64,000 bases of DNA from an uncultured Eubacterium sp. (GCA_900550135.1 URQO01000003.1:1-64000), one strand, 5' to 3'; positions 1-6,515 are shown, counted from the first letter of the stretch. The notes: a model not told the origin generated them from the letters alone. A program made the numbers and translations.

Positions 1-94
1 TAATCTCCTTAACACCTGTGACAAATACCTGAGAGATTGTTTTCATCATTGACCATCCATGATCAATGCCGATTACTTCTAACTTGTTATTCAT
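1..94 (-). CDS. ParM/StbA-like actin-type ATPase, N-terminal part only
   Basis: Only the first 31 codons lie in the window; the gene runs off the left edge. The visible N-terminus reads VIGIDHG followed by WSMMKT, the phosphate-1 loop pattern of actin-fold ATPases. It resembles the start of ParM/StbA-type partition proteins carried by plasmids and integrative conjugative elements of Firmicutes, which form filaments that segregate low-copy DNA. The ATG overlaps the stop of the upstream small membrane gene by 8 bases, so translation is probably coupled. It is the last visible gene of a leftward chain starting from the promoter near 1056. The family call rests on about 30 residues and is an inference. 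Confidence 0.6.
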   Translation of the reverse strand, partial: MNNKLEVIGIDHGWSMMKTISQVFVTGVKEI

Positions 95-281
95 GTTCCT
101 GTCTCTCCTTCCCTTCCGTAATATTTGCTTCCATATCCTGCTCATCTGTATCTTTTCTCCCTTCCTCTTCCATAAGCTGCTCAATAAACCTCTCTGTTCT
201 GGACGACATTGCAACTAATGAATATAGAAAAACCAGGATGATACTTATTCCGACCAACACTACAATCCAACATAGCTTCAT
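87..281 (-). CDS. small single-pass membrane protein of the element module (64 aa)
   Basis: The start at 281 is chosen over one 39 bases upstream because GGAAGGAGG sits 8 bases before it. Residues 3-24 form one hydrophobic helix beginning KLCWIVVLVGI, followed by a charged, glutamate-rich tail of about 40 residues. The start overlaps the preceding gene's stop as ATGA, and its own stop overlaps the ParM-like start by 8 bases, so all three are one translational unit. I do not recognise the family. A membrane anchor made together with a ParM-type filament protein could be an accessory of partition or conjugation, but that is a guess from context. Confidence 0.6.
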   Translation of the reverse strand: MKLCWIVVLVGISIILVFLYSLVAMSSRTERFIEQLMEEEGRKDTDEQDMEANITEGKERQEHE

Positions 282-577
282 GTAAATACGCCTCCTTCCG
301 TAGATTCTTCTAAGAGACACTTACAATTTGCCTGACATTTTCGTGCCAGTCTTTGGAAATAAACACATTTCAAACATTCGTGCTCTGCCATAAATAATGC
401 TTTCTCATTTCTGGCTACAATCTTTCGGTAACGCTTTTTCAAATAAGAAACATCATATAAATCCTGCTTGATTTCATTCATGGCATTTTGCTTCATTATC
501 GCTGTGTTCAGTGAATTAATGTAGCTGACGAACTTTTCCTCAGTGCTTATATCCACACCTTTAAAAGTTAATTTCAT
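278..577 (-). CDS. conserved-looking hypothetical protein with C-terminal cysteine cluster (99 aa)
   Basis: The protein is charged and helical, with five cysteines in the last third arranged as ECLKC, then CQANCKC, which could bind a metal. The start ATG at 577 overlaps the stop of the upstream 37-residue gene (ATGA), and its stop overlaps the next start by the same four-base pattern. This tight chaining, and typical minus-strand codon use, support real expression. I do not recognise the family. Its place between a likely element promoter and a ParM-type gene suggests a small protein of an integrative or plasmid-like element. Confidence 0.6.
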   Translation of the reverse strand: MKLTFKGVDISTEEKFVSYINSLNTAIMKQNAMNEIKQDLYDVSYLKKRYRKIVARNEKALFMAEHECLKCVYFQRLARKCQANCKCLLEESTEGGVFT

Positions 578-687
578 TCACTACTTACCTGCTTTCTACA
601 CGGCTCATGCCATGTAGGTGTGCTTTTTTCCCATTTGCCTGCACACATAGGAATTACAGATAAGCCGCATCTGCGTTTACGACGCAT
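574..687 (-). CDS. tiny arginine/cysteine-rich ORF chained to its neighbours (37 aa)
   Basis: This ORF starts MRRKRRCGL and contains three cysteines, at residues 7, 15 and 30. Its ATG shares one base with the stop of the 24-codon ORF upstream (TAATG), and its TGA overlaps the ATG of the 99-aa gene (ATGA). Such overlaps at both ends are unlikely by chance and point to coupled translation. The basic N-terminus could touch nucleic acid. No family is recognised; it could equally serve only to carry ribosomes to the next start. Confidence 0.4.
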   Translation of the reverse strand: MRRKRRCGLSVIPMCAGKWEKSTPTWHEPCRKQVSSE

Positions 688-761
688 TAAGTTAAATTAA
701 ATAATGCTATCCTCTCTACCGCCTTTTCGAGAGCCAGGAAGTTCCCTTTGAACACCTTCAT
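687..761 (-). CDS. 24-aa leader-type ORF with a strong ribosome site
   Basis: A GGAAGGA ribosome-binding site lies 9 bases before the ATG, and the stop overlaps the next ATG (TAATG). The peptide begins MKVFKGNFLALEK and is amphipathic. It lies about 280 bases downstream of the consensus leftward promoter and opens the visible run of overlapping genes. No homology is claimed; the support is the ribosome site plus coupling. Confidence 0.4.
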   Translation of the reverse strand: MKVFKGNFLALEKAVERIALFNLT

Positions 762-767
762 AGTTTA

Positions 768-815
768 TTATCCTTCCGCAACAGTATTGACTACCCTTAC
801 TCGCTCCACTTTCAT
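768..815 (-). CDS. possible 15-codon leader peptide
   Basis: The ORF MKVERVRVVNTVAEG has AAGGATTGAGAA before its ATG and ends 6 bases before the next small ORF start; its last codons form that ORF's ribosome site. An even shorter 10-codon ORF (827-859, MEIKYTCEEC) precedes it without a convincing ribosome site. Together they look like a translated leader, but the lengths allow chance. Confidence 0.25.
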   Translation of the reverse strand: MKVERVRVVNTVAEG

Positions 816-1014
816 TTCTCAATCCTTCAGCACTCTTCGCAAGTATATTTGATTTCCATCAGGTATCTGAACCGGAATTATCACTATATCTGTAATTGTT
901 ATTCAATTGTATGAGCTGCTTTGCAACTCGCAGGATTATGATATAGCAAAATTTTGAATCCTTGAACTTCGCCAAAAGAAGTATTTTCAACATATCTATT
1001 CTTTTTATGTTAGT

Positions 1015-1102
1015 CCTCATTTGTGGTCTGTTCGCATTTTTATTATATAGTCCACATTTGTGGTTGTCAATATATTTTCAAAATAATGTACCACTTTTGT
1101 GA
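1015..1102. promoter_or_regulatory. three spaced operator-like sites upstream of the XRE repressor
   Basis: CCTCATTTGTGG (1015-1026), CCACATTTGTGG (1052-1063) and CCACTTTTGTGA (1091-1102) share the pattern CCnCnTTTGTGg. The middle copy has perfect CCACA/TGTGG arms. Starts are 37 and 39 bases apart, so the three sites lie at roughly similar spacing. The middle copy overlaps the leftward promoter and the right copy lies just upstream of the XRE start. The likely binder is the adjacent XRE protein (inference). Confidence 0.65.
1042..1070 (-). promoter_or_regulatory. consensus sigma-A promoter, leftward, for the element module
   Basis: Read on the minus strand: TTGACA (1065-1070), a 17-base spacer, then TATAAT (1042-1047), a perfect match at both boxes. 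The spacer contains the palindrome CCACATTTGTGG, so a bound repressor would block it. It faces the chain of small genes and the ParM-like gene, and is divergent from the XRE gene at 1149. Confidence 0.8.
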
Positions 1103-1148
1103 ACTCTGTGTTAAAATATTCATATCAATTTGTTTGAGGTGATTATTA

Positions 1149-1652
1149 ATGGATAATAGACATTCAATTGGAAGTAAAATTCAAAAATATAGAAAATTAA
1201 AAGATATGACACAGGACGAATTATCAAAACAGTCCGGTATTTATTTATCTACCATAAAGAAATATGAAAGCGGTGAACGCAATCCAAAACCAGATCAACT
1301 TCAAAAAATAGCTGAAGCTCTTGGCATTAGCGTAACTGTATTTCTTGATTACGATATTAATACCGTTAGTGATGTTCTTTCTTTGGTTATGAAGCTTAAT
1401 GAACAATCTTCATTGAAAATATCTGCTGATAAGGATAAAGATGGCAACTACATCCCCAGCAGCATACACATGACATTTGAAGATTCACAAATAAATGAAG
1501 CTATTTGTTCTTATCTAAATTGTAAACAACAGATGGATTTAATTTCCTATGAGGATAATGATAAAGCTGTGATTGAACAGCAAAAAGAATTTTATGATGA
1601 TAAGATTAACAGATTGCTTTTATTTAATGAACGTATTAAAAAAATCCGCTAA
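1149..1652 (+). CDS. XRE-family transcriptional repressor of the element module (167 aa)
   Basis: Residues 8-62 form a Cro/C1-type helix-turn-helix (QDELSKQSGI, then YLSTIKKYESG), the common fold of phage and integrative-element repressors. The C-terminal 100 residues are not a recognised domain and end in a basic helix. GAGGTGAT stands 6 bases before the ATG. It is divergent from the leftward promoter at 1042-1070, and three similar palindromic sites lie in the shared upstream region. This suggests it represses the ParM-like operon and probably itself. A hairpin terminator overlaps its stop codon. The family is clear; the regulatory target is inferred from layout. Confidence 0.85.
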   Translation: MDNRHSIGSKIQKYRKLKDMTQDELSKQSGIYLSTIKKYESGERNPKPDQLQKIAEALGISVTVFLDYDINTVSDVLSLVMKLNEQSSLKISADKDKDGNYIPSSIHMTFEDSQINEAICSYLNCKQQMDLISYEDNDKAVIEQQKEFYDDKINRLLLFNERIKKIR

Positions 1653-1667
1653 ATTGCGGATTTTTCT
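1642..1667 (+). terminator. intrinsic terminator of the XRE gene
   Basis: AAATCCGC and GCGGATTT pair around a 6-base loop that includes the TAA stop, followed by a T-run. It closes the XRE transcript. Confidence 0.8.
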
Positions 1668-2027
1668 TTGCTAGGACTCTTTTATAATACTTCTCTTTAC
1701 ATATCCTGAGTAGTTTATCCACTACTCAAATAGCTTTGGTAAATCGTTGGTAAAATCTACTGTAACATCCCCAAAACACTGTAAACTCAAGTATTTTTAA
1801 TCAAGGTTAGTATATTGCCGTGGCAGATGAAAAGTATTTTTATCATTGTTTTGTTTCTCCTTGTTTTGCCCCGAAATGCCCCGTTTTGCAAGAGATTTTT
1901 GGGATTATGGTGATCCGTTCTGAAATTACAGATTGTGGCAAATCATAGCAGAACCCTGCAAATTGTTACTACCTGTTAGTAGTAAAATTAGTAGTAAAAC
2001 AAAATTTCTTACTACTAAGGATTTTTA
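1653..2027. other. non-coding stretch with hairpin and tandem repeats
   Basis: No credible gene is seen in these 375 bases. Two structures stand out: an 8-bp-arm hairpin TGAGTAGT/ACTACTCA (1707-1728) with a 6-base loop, and a cluster of TTAGTAGTAA repeats at 1966-2018. The stretch separates the element-like module from the NYN gene and could hold an element end, but no paired att site can be shown because the far end is outside the window. Confidence 0.5.
1966..2018. repeat. tandem and inverted TTAGTAGTAA repeats
   Basis: The 12-mer TTAGTAGTAAAA occurs twice head to tail (1976-1987 and 1988-1999). TTACTACTAA (2009-2018) is a perfect 10-bp inverted copy, and TTACTAC at 1966-1972 is a partial inverted copy. 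A looser copy lies in the last codons of the NYN gene. It could act as a transcript end for the leftward NYN gene or as a protein-binding or recombination site. Confidence 0.6.
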
Positions 2028-2927
2028 CTACTTACCTGGTAACTCACTAATCAATGGTTGTATTGTCTTATAAATGTGTGAAACCACTGTTCCATCTGAA
2101 TACAATTTTAGCAATCCATTATTCACTTGCTGTTTAGTTTCTGACTTTAAAATAATCTGAATGATTTCCTCTTTGCAATCCACATATCTTTTCTTCTTAA
2201 AGTGCTGACCAAAGAAAAAACGAACTTGCGATTCTCTTTTTGCAACTATACTCTTTGATTGCACAAATTTCTCAAGAATAGACTTAACATCCTCATATAC
2301 TTCGGAATGGTTATTAAAGGAGTTCTTGATATCATTGTGAATTCCATTTAGCATTCTTTCATCATTACAATGAGCAATAACAAACTTGCAGATTCTATTT
2401 GCCGAATTTCCATCATATCCTATAGCCACAAGTCCATGTTGCATAAACAGGTTTAATTCACTTCTATCATCACCTTCAAATTCATATGCCATACCTGAAC
2501 TAATTTTACTGTTCACAGTCTGCACATTACTTTTTGTTTGAGATACTGTCTGTGTTTTTTGCCTCTGAGTAGAAGCAGTTCCCGGCAACTTCTCTTTTCG
2601 TGAAATATTAGGATAGCCTTCCTCTTTCCAAAACTTAACTATGTTATCGTAATCCTTATCCTTACTGATAATCACATAACTACATTCCTTACCATACACT
2701 CCCAACAAATGGCCTAGGTAAGAAACCAGATGCATATCCAATGACTGCTTTCGCACTGGAACTAAATGAGATTTGATATCTCCATTTAACCAAAAAATGT
2801 CCTGTCTTATATTTGTTGCATTCTGTGTTGAGAAAATATGCACATGTTCTTCCTTTGTCATACTTTCAATATTCGCAATGCCATCATTATGAACATTTTC
2901 AAAATCAATCAAATAAAAAGTTTTCAT
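2028..2927 (-). CDS. NYN/PIN-like nuclease-domain protein with a duplicated C-terminal module (299 aa)
   Basis: The N-terminal 105 residues fit the NYN (PIN-like) ribonuclease fold: LIDFENV at 6-12 gives the first acidic site (D8), D64 lies in a SLDMHL motif, and SKDKDYD gives D90/D92/D94. These acidic positions normally hold a metal for RNA cleavage. Residues about 110-145 are a serine/glutamine-rich linker. The last 150 residues contain two similar segments of about 60 residues (starting near NLFMQHG and RFFFGQH), which look like a diverged duplication and are not a domain I recognise. It stands alone with its own promoter. Role: probably RNA cleavage, possibly defence or element-linked; the substrate is unknown. 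Confidence 0.7.
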   Translation of the reverse strand: MKTFYLIDFENVHNDGIANIESMTKEEHVHIFSTQNATNIRQDIFWLNGDIKSHLVPVRKQSLDMHLVSYLGHLLGVYGKECSYVIISKDKDYDNIVKFWKEEGYPNISRKEKLPGTASTQRQKTQTVSQTKSNVQTVNSKISSGMAYEFEGDDRSELNLFMQHGLVAIGYDGNSANRICKFVIAHCNDERMLNGIHNDIKNSFNNHSEVYEDVKSILEKFVQSKSIVAKRESQVRFFFGQHFKKKRYVDCKEEIIQIILKSETKQQVNNGLLKLYSDGTVVSHIYKTIQPLISELPGK

Positions 2928-2998
2928 TTATCTATTCACATCCTTTTCAAGGCAAATTTTTCCAAAATATATTATACAATCTTATTTTCGTTTTTTCT

Positions 2999-3026
2999 AT
3001 TATAAAGTTATACTTAAGTATGTACA
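2999..3026 (-). promoter_or_regulatory. likely promoter of the NYN gene with an embedded palindrome
   Basis: On the minus strand, TGTACA (3021-3026), a 16-base spacer and TATAAT (2999-3004). The spacer is almost filled by the perfect 12-bp palindrome ATACTTAAGTAT (3010-3021), a possible operator. A second TGTACA sits at 3045-3050. Confidence 0.5.
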
Positions 3027-3085
3027 TAAAATATTAAATAAAAATGTACAAGTGTTATGATATATGAGTTTAGGAGGAACTCATA

Positions 3086-3178
3086 ATGATAGTTAAAAAT
3101 GAAATCATAACAGACTTAAAAATCAGGAGTGTTAAGGATTTTGATTTTTCTTTTAAATATTTTCCAATCTTTCTCTAA
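3086..3178 (+). CDS. possible 30-aa ORF with a strong ribosome site
   Basis: AGGAGG stands 8 bases before the ATG, and a TATGAT -10-like box lies just upstream at 3056-3061. The peptide starts MIVKNEIITDLKIRSVKDF and stops after 30 codons. The strong ribosome site suggests a real start, so this may be the head of a gene whose remainder has been lost. No family is recognised. Confidence 0.3.
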   Translation: MIVKNEIITDLKIRSVKDFDFSFKYFPIFL

Positions 3179-3225
3179 AAATTTTTCCATTACTTAAAAC
3201 CTCTCTTAATTTTTATAATCTGCTA

Positions 3226-3276
3226 TTTTGCAACCATTTTCGTTTGCTTTTTGTTTTTGCAATCATTTTTGTTTGC
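3226..3276. repeat. 22-bp near-identical direct repeat, period 29
   Basis: TTTTGCAACCATTTTCGTTTGC (3226-3247) and TTTTGCAATCATTTTTGTTTGC (3255-3276) differ at two positions. No role is evident. The AT-rich content lowers significance, though 20 of 22 matches is notable. Confidence 0.55.
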
Positions 3277-3286
3277 ACAATGTTTT

Positions 3287-3318
3287 AAATGCCTTCTAGT
3301 AAAATCCAGAAGACATTT
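3287..3318. terminator. terminator-like hairpin
   Basis: AAATGCCTTCT and AGAAGACATTT pair with one mismatch around a 10-base loop, followed on the plus strand by TT and AT-rich sequence. It could end the transcript of the 30-aa ORF or the minus-strand remnant. Confidence 0.4.
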
Positions 3319-3363
3319 TTAAGCATTTTCGCCTTTTCCTCTAATGAGTAAGATACTGTTGAC

Positions 3364-3540
3364 TCAATGCATAAACCAACGTGAAGACCTCCATTTGCAT
3401 TTGGTATCACTCACACAAATTTCATCAGCCAAAAGATTCTCATCCTTGAATCCAAAACTCCTTTTTGCTTCTTTTTCAATGTCAACAATATTATTCTCAA
3501 CTGAAATATTTTTAATTGTAGTCCCAATAAGTTCTTCCAA
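3364..3540 (-). pseudogene. 58-codon ORF, probable gene remnant
   Basis: A TTG start with GGAAAG 6 bases upstream opens a 58-residue acidic ORF ending in RWFMH. Codon choice (GAA, AAA, GAT rich) looks like a real coding strand, and the plus-strand reading of the same bases does not. No complete domain is recognised. It is either a small gene with a rare start or the tail of a decayed one. Confidence 0.25.
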
Positions 3541-3648
3541 TTATGTCTTTCCAAATTATACTCACCTCATTTCATACCACATATATTCTATCTCTTTACA
3601 AAACTTTTAATCGTATTTTTTAATCAACTCTAAATACATCACAACTAC

Positions 3649-3726
3649 AAAAGCTGTAGACCACGCTTCCCCTCTCACCAAACAACATTCAGTGACCCGG
3701 GATATTTCGCTTAATCCACAGCTTTT
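3649..3726 (-). ncRNA. possible folded RNA or 3' element, 78 bases, closed by 9-bp arms
   Basis: AAAAGCTGT (3649-3657) pairs perfectly with ACAGCTTTT (3718-3726) over a 60-base, relatively GC-rich interior. Read leftward, the interior can form two more helices (GGAT/ATCC and TCAC/GTGA), giving a three-way-junction shape, with a CTCC-GTAA-GGAG tetraloop hairpin (3738-3749) just before it. It lies 82 bases downstream of thrH on the same strand. It matches no riboswitch class I can name. Confidence 0.3.
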
Positions 3727-3808
3727 ATGTATTAAATCTCCTTACGGAGTATTCTATTTTCAAACCAAACTTTCTTACTTCACAATTACAATCCTTTACA
3801 ATTTATAG

Positions 3809-4408
3809 TTATAAAGCCTTCTTTATTGCATCCATCAATTCATCGTATGTTTCAAATGCAGGAAGTTCAGGATATTCTTTCTTAATTTCATCTGTACTTC
3901 TGAATAAAAATCCTGCCTTACTTGCCTTAATCATTCCAAGGTCATTGTGGCTGTCACCACTGGCAATTGTGTCATAGCCAATTGACTGTAGTGCCTTTAC
4001 AGTAGTAAGTTTTGAGTTTTCTATTCTCATCTTGAAACCTGTGATTTCTCCGTCATCTGCCACTTCCAATGAGTTACAGAAAATTGTAGGATAACCTAAT
4101 TTCTTCATTAAAGATCCTGCAAACTGTGTAAATGTATCACTGATAATAATAACCTGAGTCATTTCTCTTAACTGGTCCAAAAACTCTTTTGCTCCAGGCA
4201 TTGGGTCAATCTTTGCAATTGTTTCCTGAATTTCTTTAAGTCCCAATCCATGTTCTTTTAAAATATTTATTCTATAATTCATAAGCTTGTCATAATCAGG
4301 CTCATCTCTTGTTGTTCTCTTAAGTTCACTTATTCCTGTTTCTTCTGCAAATGCAATCCAAATTTCAGGTACCAATACACCCTCTAAATCTAAACAAACA
4401 ATGTTCAT
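3809..4408 (-). CDS. thrH: ThrH-type phosphoserine phosphatase / homoserine phosphotransferase (199 aa)
   Basis: A HAD-superfamily enzyme. DLEGVLVPE at residues 7-15 carries the nucleophile pair (D7, E9), SDT follows at motif II, and GDSHND is the metal-binding motif. Opening VCLDLEGVLVPEIWIAF is very close to ThrH of Pseudomonas, which dephosphorylates phosphoserine and can pass the phosphate to homoserine, linking serine and threonine synthesis. Length (199) fits the family (about 200). AGAAGGAG precedes the ATG and a TAGACA-N17-TACAAT promoter lies just upstream. It is monocistronic among accessory genes, so it may be an ancestral island neighbour. The family call is firm; in vivo substrate is by homology. 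Confidence 0.9.
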   Translation of the reverse strand: MNIVCLDLEGVLVPEIWIAFAEETGISELKRTTRDEPDYDKLMNYRINILKEHGLGLKEIQETIAKIDPMPGAKEFLDQLREMTQVIIISDTFTQFAGSLMKKLGYPTIFCNSLEVADDGEITGFKMRIENSKLTTVKALQSIGYDTIASGDSHNDLGMIKASKAGFLFRSTDEIKKEYPELPAFETYDELMDAIKKAL

Positions 4409-4462
4409 TTTTCTTTTCTCCTTCTGCTTATAAAACGTTTACGATACACAGTATCTCAAAGC

Positions 4463-4491
4463 ATTGTATCATACTTTTATTTTTTTGTCTA
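4463..4491 (-). promoter_or_regulatory. sigma-A promoter of thrH
   Basis: On the minus strand, TAGACA (4486-4491), a 17-base spacer and TACAAT (4463-4468), about 55 bases before the thrH start. Confidence 0.6.
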
Positions 4492-4510
4492 AAATGTAAA
4501 CTCACAACTG

Positions 4511-5629
4511 TTATAATTTGCCATTAACACTATAAGACCACTCATTAAAACCACATAATTTTGCTGAATCATACACTGGTTTGAGTATATTAGATAATCT
4601 TTCTTTAAATTGCTCCGAATCTAACCCTTCTACATACAAACTATTCCTAATCTCTTGACTATTTATATGATATTGAGCACATCTTTCAAACTGCTTTTTT
4701 GCGATATCATATTTAGAACAAATTGTATACGCCTTATATTCAAGTTCAGCAAGTTCCTTGTAGTAATCATCCCAATTAGGCAGTCTATTTCCTTTCTTAC
4801 TGTTTATACGTGATATTGTTGGACTTAAATTCCATAATTCATCATGTGCTACATACTGCCATGGGACAAAATGGTCTATGGAGATTTTTTGATTATACAT
4901 ATTTATACTTTTATAAATATCTTTAATTGTTGGATCCACCTCAATAATTGTCTTCCAATATTCCGTAACTTTTTTCAAATCACGTTTTTCCGGTTTTTTA
5001 AGTTTATCTGATATTCCCGGAACGTTTGGATTTCTATCCTGAAGATATTTTATAAGATTAAAATAAACCCAATCTGTTAGGATTTCTTTATTTCTAACCA
5101 AATACTCTACCCATTCATCATTAATTTCAACAACTGTTTTTAATTTATTAAATTCTTTAAAATAATATAATAAATGTTTCTGTTGATTTATATCATTGAT
5201 TTTGTTTTCTCCTAAATCTTTAATATCAGAATAAAATGGACTTTGTAAACGATATGGAACATTGCGAGTTAAATCCCGCTTGTATTTGATTATAGTTTTA
5301 TCATCACTATTTTCCAAAAAATTAAGAATATCTCTTTCCTTTGCGGTAGCTGGAATATTATACTCTGATGCAATATATTTAACTACTTCTTCCAAATTGT
5401 CTGTTACATTACATGGTCCAAGAGTTAAATTAAATTCAGTAACCATGTACCATGCATTCTTAATCATTCCGTTTAATAATTGATTATATGTAAATGATGT
5501 TTTTTCCAAAGAAACTTCATCCAAAATTGCCAGCATCCAAAAGTATTTATAACAATTTGTTATTCTTTTTCTATCAAGCACACGACTTAAAAATCCTATA
5601 TTTAAATTATCACTATAAGGTAATATCAT
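4511..5629 (-). CDS. stand-alone HNH endonuclease-domain protein (372 aa)
   Basis: The first 230 residues are a helical region opening MILPYSDNLNIGFLSR. The C-terminal half holds an HNH nuclease motif: SIDHFVPW gives the D-H pair, then LWNLSPT with the middle asparagine and NSKKGNRLP with the closing N/K. Proteins of this layout are widespread singletons annotated as HNH endonucleases, suspected in restriction of foreign DNA. No methylase, helicase or specificity subunit is adjacent, so partner-dependent restriction is not supported here. AAGGAG precedes the ATG. The gene is AT-richer than the metabolic genes, consistent with accessory DNA. Nuclease domain likely; biological role inferred. 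Confidence 0.7.
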   Translation of the reverse strand: MILPYSDNLNIGFLSRVLDRKRITNCYKYFWMLAILDEVSLEKTSFTYNQLLNGMIKNAWYMVTEFNLTLGPCNVTDNLEEVVKYIASEYNIPATAKERDILNFLENSDDKTIIKYKRDLTRNVPYRLQSPFYSDIKDLGENKINDINQQKHLLYYFKEFNKLKTVVEINDEWVEYLVRNKEILTDWVYFNLIKYLQDRNPNVPGISDKLKKPEKRDLKKVTEYWKTIIEVDPTIKDIYKSINMYNQKISIDHFVPWQYVAHDELWNLSPTISRINSKKGNRLPNWDDYYKELAELEYKAYTICSKYDIAKKQFERCAQYHINSQEIRNSLYVEGLDSEQFKERLSNILKPVYDSAKLCGFNEWSYSVNGKL

Positions 5630-5718
5630 ATCTTACTCCTTACCACGACTTTTTCCCGGATATACTTTATCACCATTAACTCTAACAATGCTTCTGCTTA
5701 TATATCTCCCTCAAATCC

Positions 5719-5817
5719 TCAATTGCCATTTCCGGTGCCATAGTGTGAAACATCAAGTAATTGCTCTTCAAACAGTCTACCCCGAATGTCACAAAGCTTT
5801 AACTCTATATCATTCAT
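5719..5817 (-). pseudogene. 32-codon ORF downstream of the HEPN remnant, probably frameshifted
   Basis: GGAG lies 7 bases before the ATG, and the reading frame (starting MNDIELKLCDIRGRLFEEQ) stops after 32 codons. A shift of frame after LFEEQLLD lets reading continue as FHTMAPEMAIEDLRE to a stop near 5680. Both parts have coding-like composition, so an original protein of about 50 residues with a frameshift is plausible. No family is recognised. Confidence 0.3.
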
Positions 5818-5974
5818 AACGCATCTCCTGAATCTTTATCCAAAATTTGAGTAACAGCAACACTTCATCTGCATCTAATTCTTCTATATCGATATTTTTC
5901 ATATGAATTACTATAAATTCTAAATCATGTTTTACTTTGTTAATATAGTAGTTGTTATTTTTCATATTATCCAT
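5810..5974 (-). pseudogene. truncated HEPN (DUF86-like) toxin partner of the adjacent MNT gene
   Basis: The ATG overlaps the MNT stop by 8 bases, the classic MNT-HEPN toxin-antitoxin arrangement. Residues 12-40 (INKVKHDLEFIVIHMKNI, then ELDADEVLL) resemble the first helices of HEPN/DUF86 RNases. The frame then stops at residue 54, so the catalytic RxxxxH motif, normally about residue 90-100, is absent from the frame. The adjacent small ORF does not supply it. The toxin is therefore probably dead, leaving the antitoxin side. The match is to family pattern only. Confidence 0.5.
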
Positions 5975-6440
5975 ATATTTTTATTCCATCCTTTAATATT
6001 TCCTCTGTTAATTCCATATTATTATTTAATTGATTAATGTCCAAAACATCAACTTTCTTATTCAATTTCAATCGTATTTCCTCAACCAAACCATAAAACT
6101 TTAATCCCTTAACATTTGCAGAAATTAGCAAATCCACATCACTAGTTGGTTTTGCTTTTGATTTTGCGTAAGATCCAAATAAATAGCAGAAATTTACATC
6201 ATAATTTTCAAAAACAGATGCACATTTCTCTTTTATATAATCCACATCAACAACACCATGTTCTTCATCAATTGGATCAATAGATTGTAATTTTTCCAAT
6301 ATATAATTATATTTCAAAGTATCTTTCTTCTTTTCATCATTTTCATATGATTTATATGATCGAAGCGAAATGCCAACCAACTCTGCAACCTGCTGTTGTG
6401 TTAATTTCTTTTCATTTCTTAATTCTTTTAATTCACCCAT
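5967..6440 (-). CDS. XRE-HTH fused to a MNT-type nucleotidyltransferase (antitoxin-like, 157 aa)
   Basis: The start at 6440 is preferred because AGAGGTG precedes it; an ATG 7 codons upstream has no such site. Residues 1-60 are an XRE helix-turn-helix (KKLTQQQVAEL, ISLRSYKSYE). Residues 85-157 are a minimal nucleotidyltransferase: LFGSYAKSKAKPTSDVDLL carries the GS...SDxDL signature, with a further acidic residue in KVDVLDI. MNT proteins of this type AMPylate and neutralise HEPN toxins. Here the downstream HEPN gene is truncated. A perfect 7-bp-arm palindrome at 6463-6479 upstream is a probable self-operator. The fused XRE domain supports autoregulation; the system may be a domesticated remnant. 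Confidence 0.8.
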   Translation of the reverse strand: MGELKELRNEKKLTQQQVAELVGISLRSYKSYENDEKKKDTLKYNYILEKLQSIDPIDEEHGVVDVDYIKEKCASVFENYDVNFCYLFGSYAKSKAKPTSDVDLLISANVKGLKFYGLVEEIRLKLNKKVDVLDINQLNNNMELTEEILKDGIKIYG

Positions 6441-6462
6441 ATTGCACCTCTGTCTTAACATT

Positions 6463-6479
6463 AGTGCAAATATTGCACT
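6463..6479. promoter_or_regulatory. palindromic operator of the XRE-MNT gene
   Basis: AGTGCAA-ATA-TTGCACT is a perfect inverted repeat 22 bases upstream of the chosen start, and a half-site ATTGCAC lies at 6441-6447. The encoded XRE domain is the likely ligand. Confidence 0.6.
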
Positions 6480-6515
6480 TTATCTAATACAAACTGTAAT
6501 ATAAATTATTCCCTT

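Larger units (their letters stand above)
2928..3808. other. gene-poor, probably decayed intergenic region
   Basis: About 880 bases hold no full-length gene. Visible items are the NYN promoter, a 30-aa ORF with a strong ribosome site, a 22-bp near-direct repeat (3226-3276), a hairpin (3287-3318), a 58-codon TTG-start ORF on the minus strand, and a folded element with 9-bp closing arms (3649-3726). The pattern suits erosion of former genes in an accessory island. Confidence 0.5.

Noticed and set aside
3226..3276. CRISPR-like repeat pair
   Set aside because: Only two copies, imperfect, with a 7-base gap that is too short for a spacer, and no cas genes.
3344..3610. Plus-strand 88-codon open frame
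   Set aside because: Composition is that of an antisense shadow (many Ser, Leu, Phe), there is no ribosome site, and the opposite strand reads as a more convincing small ORF.
4511..5629. Restriction-modification system around the HNH protein
   Set aside because: No methyltransferase, specificity subunit or helicase is adjacent; a stand-alone nuclease is all the sequence supports.
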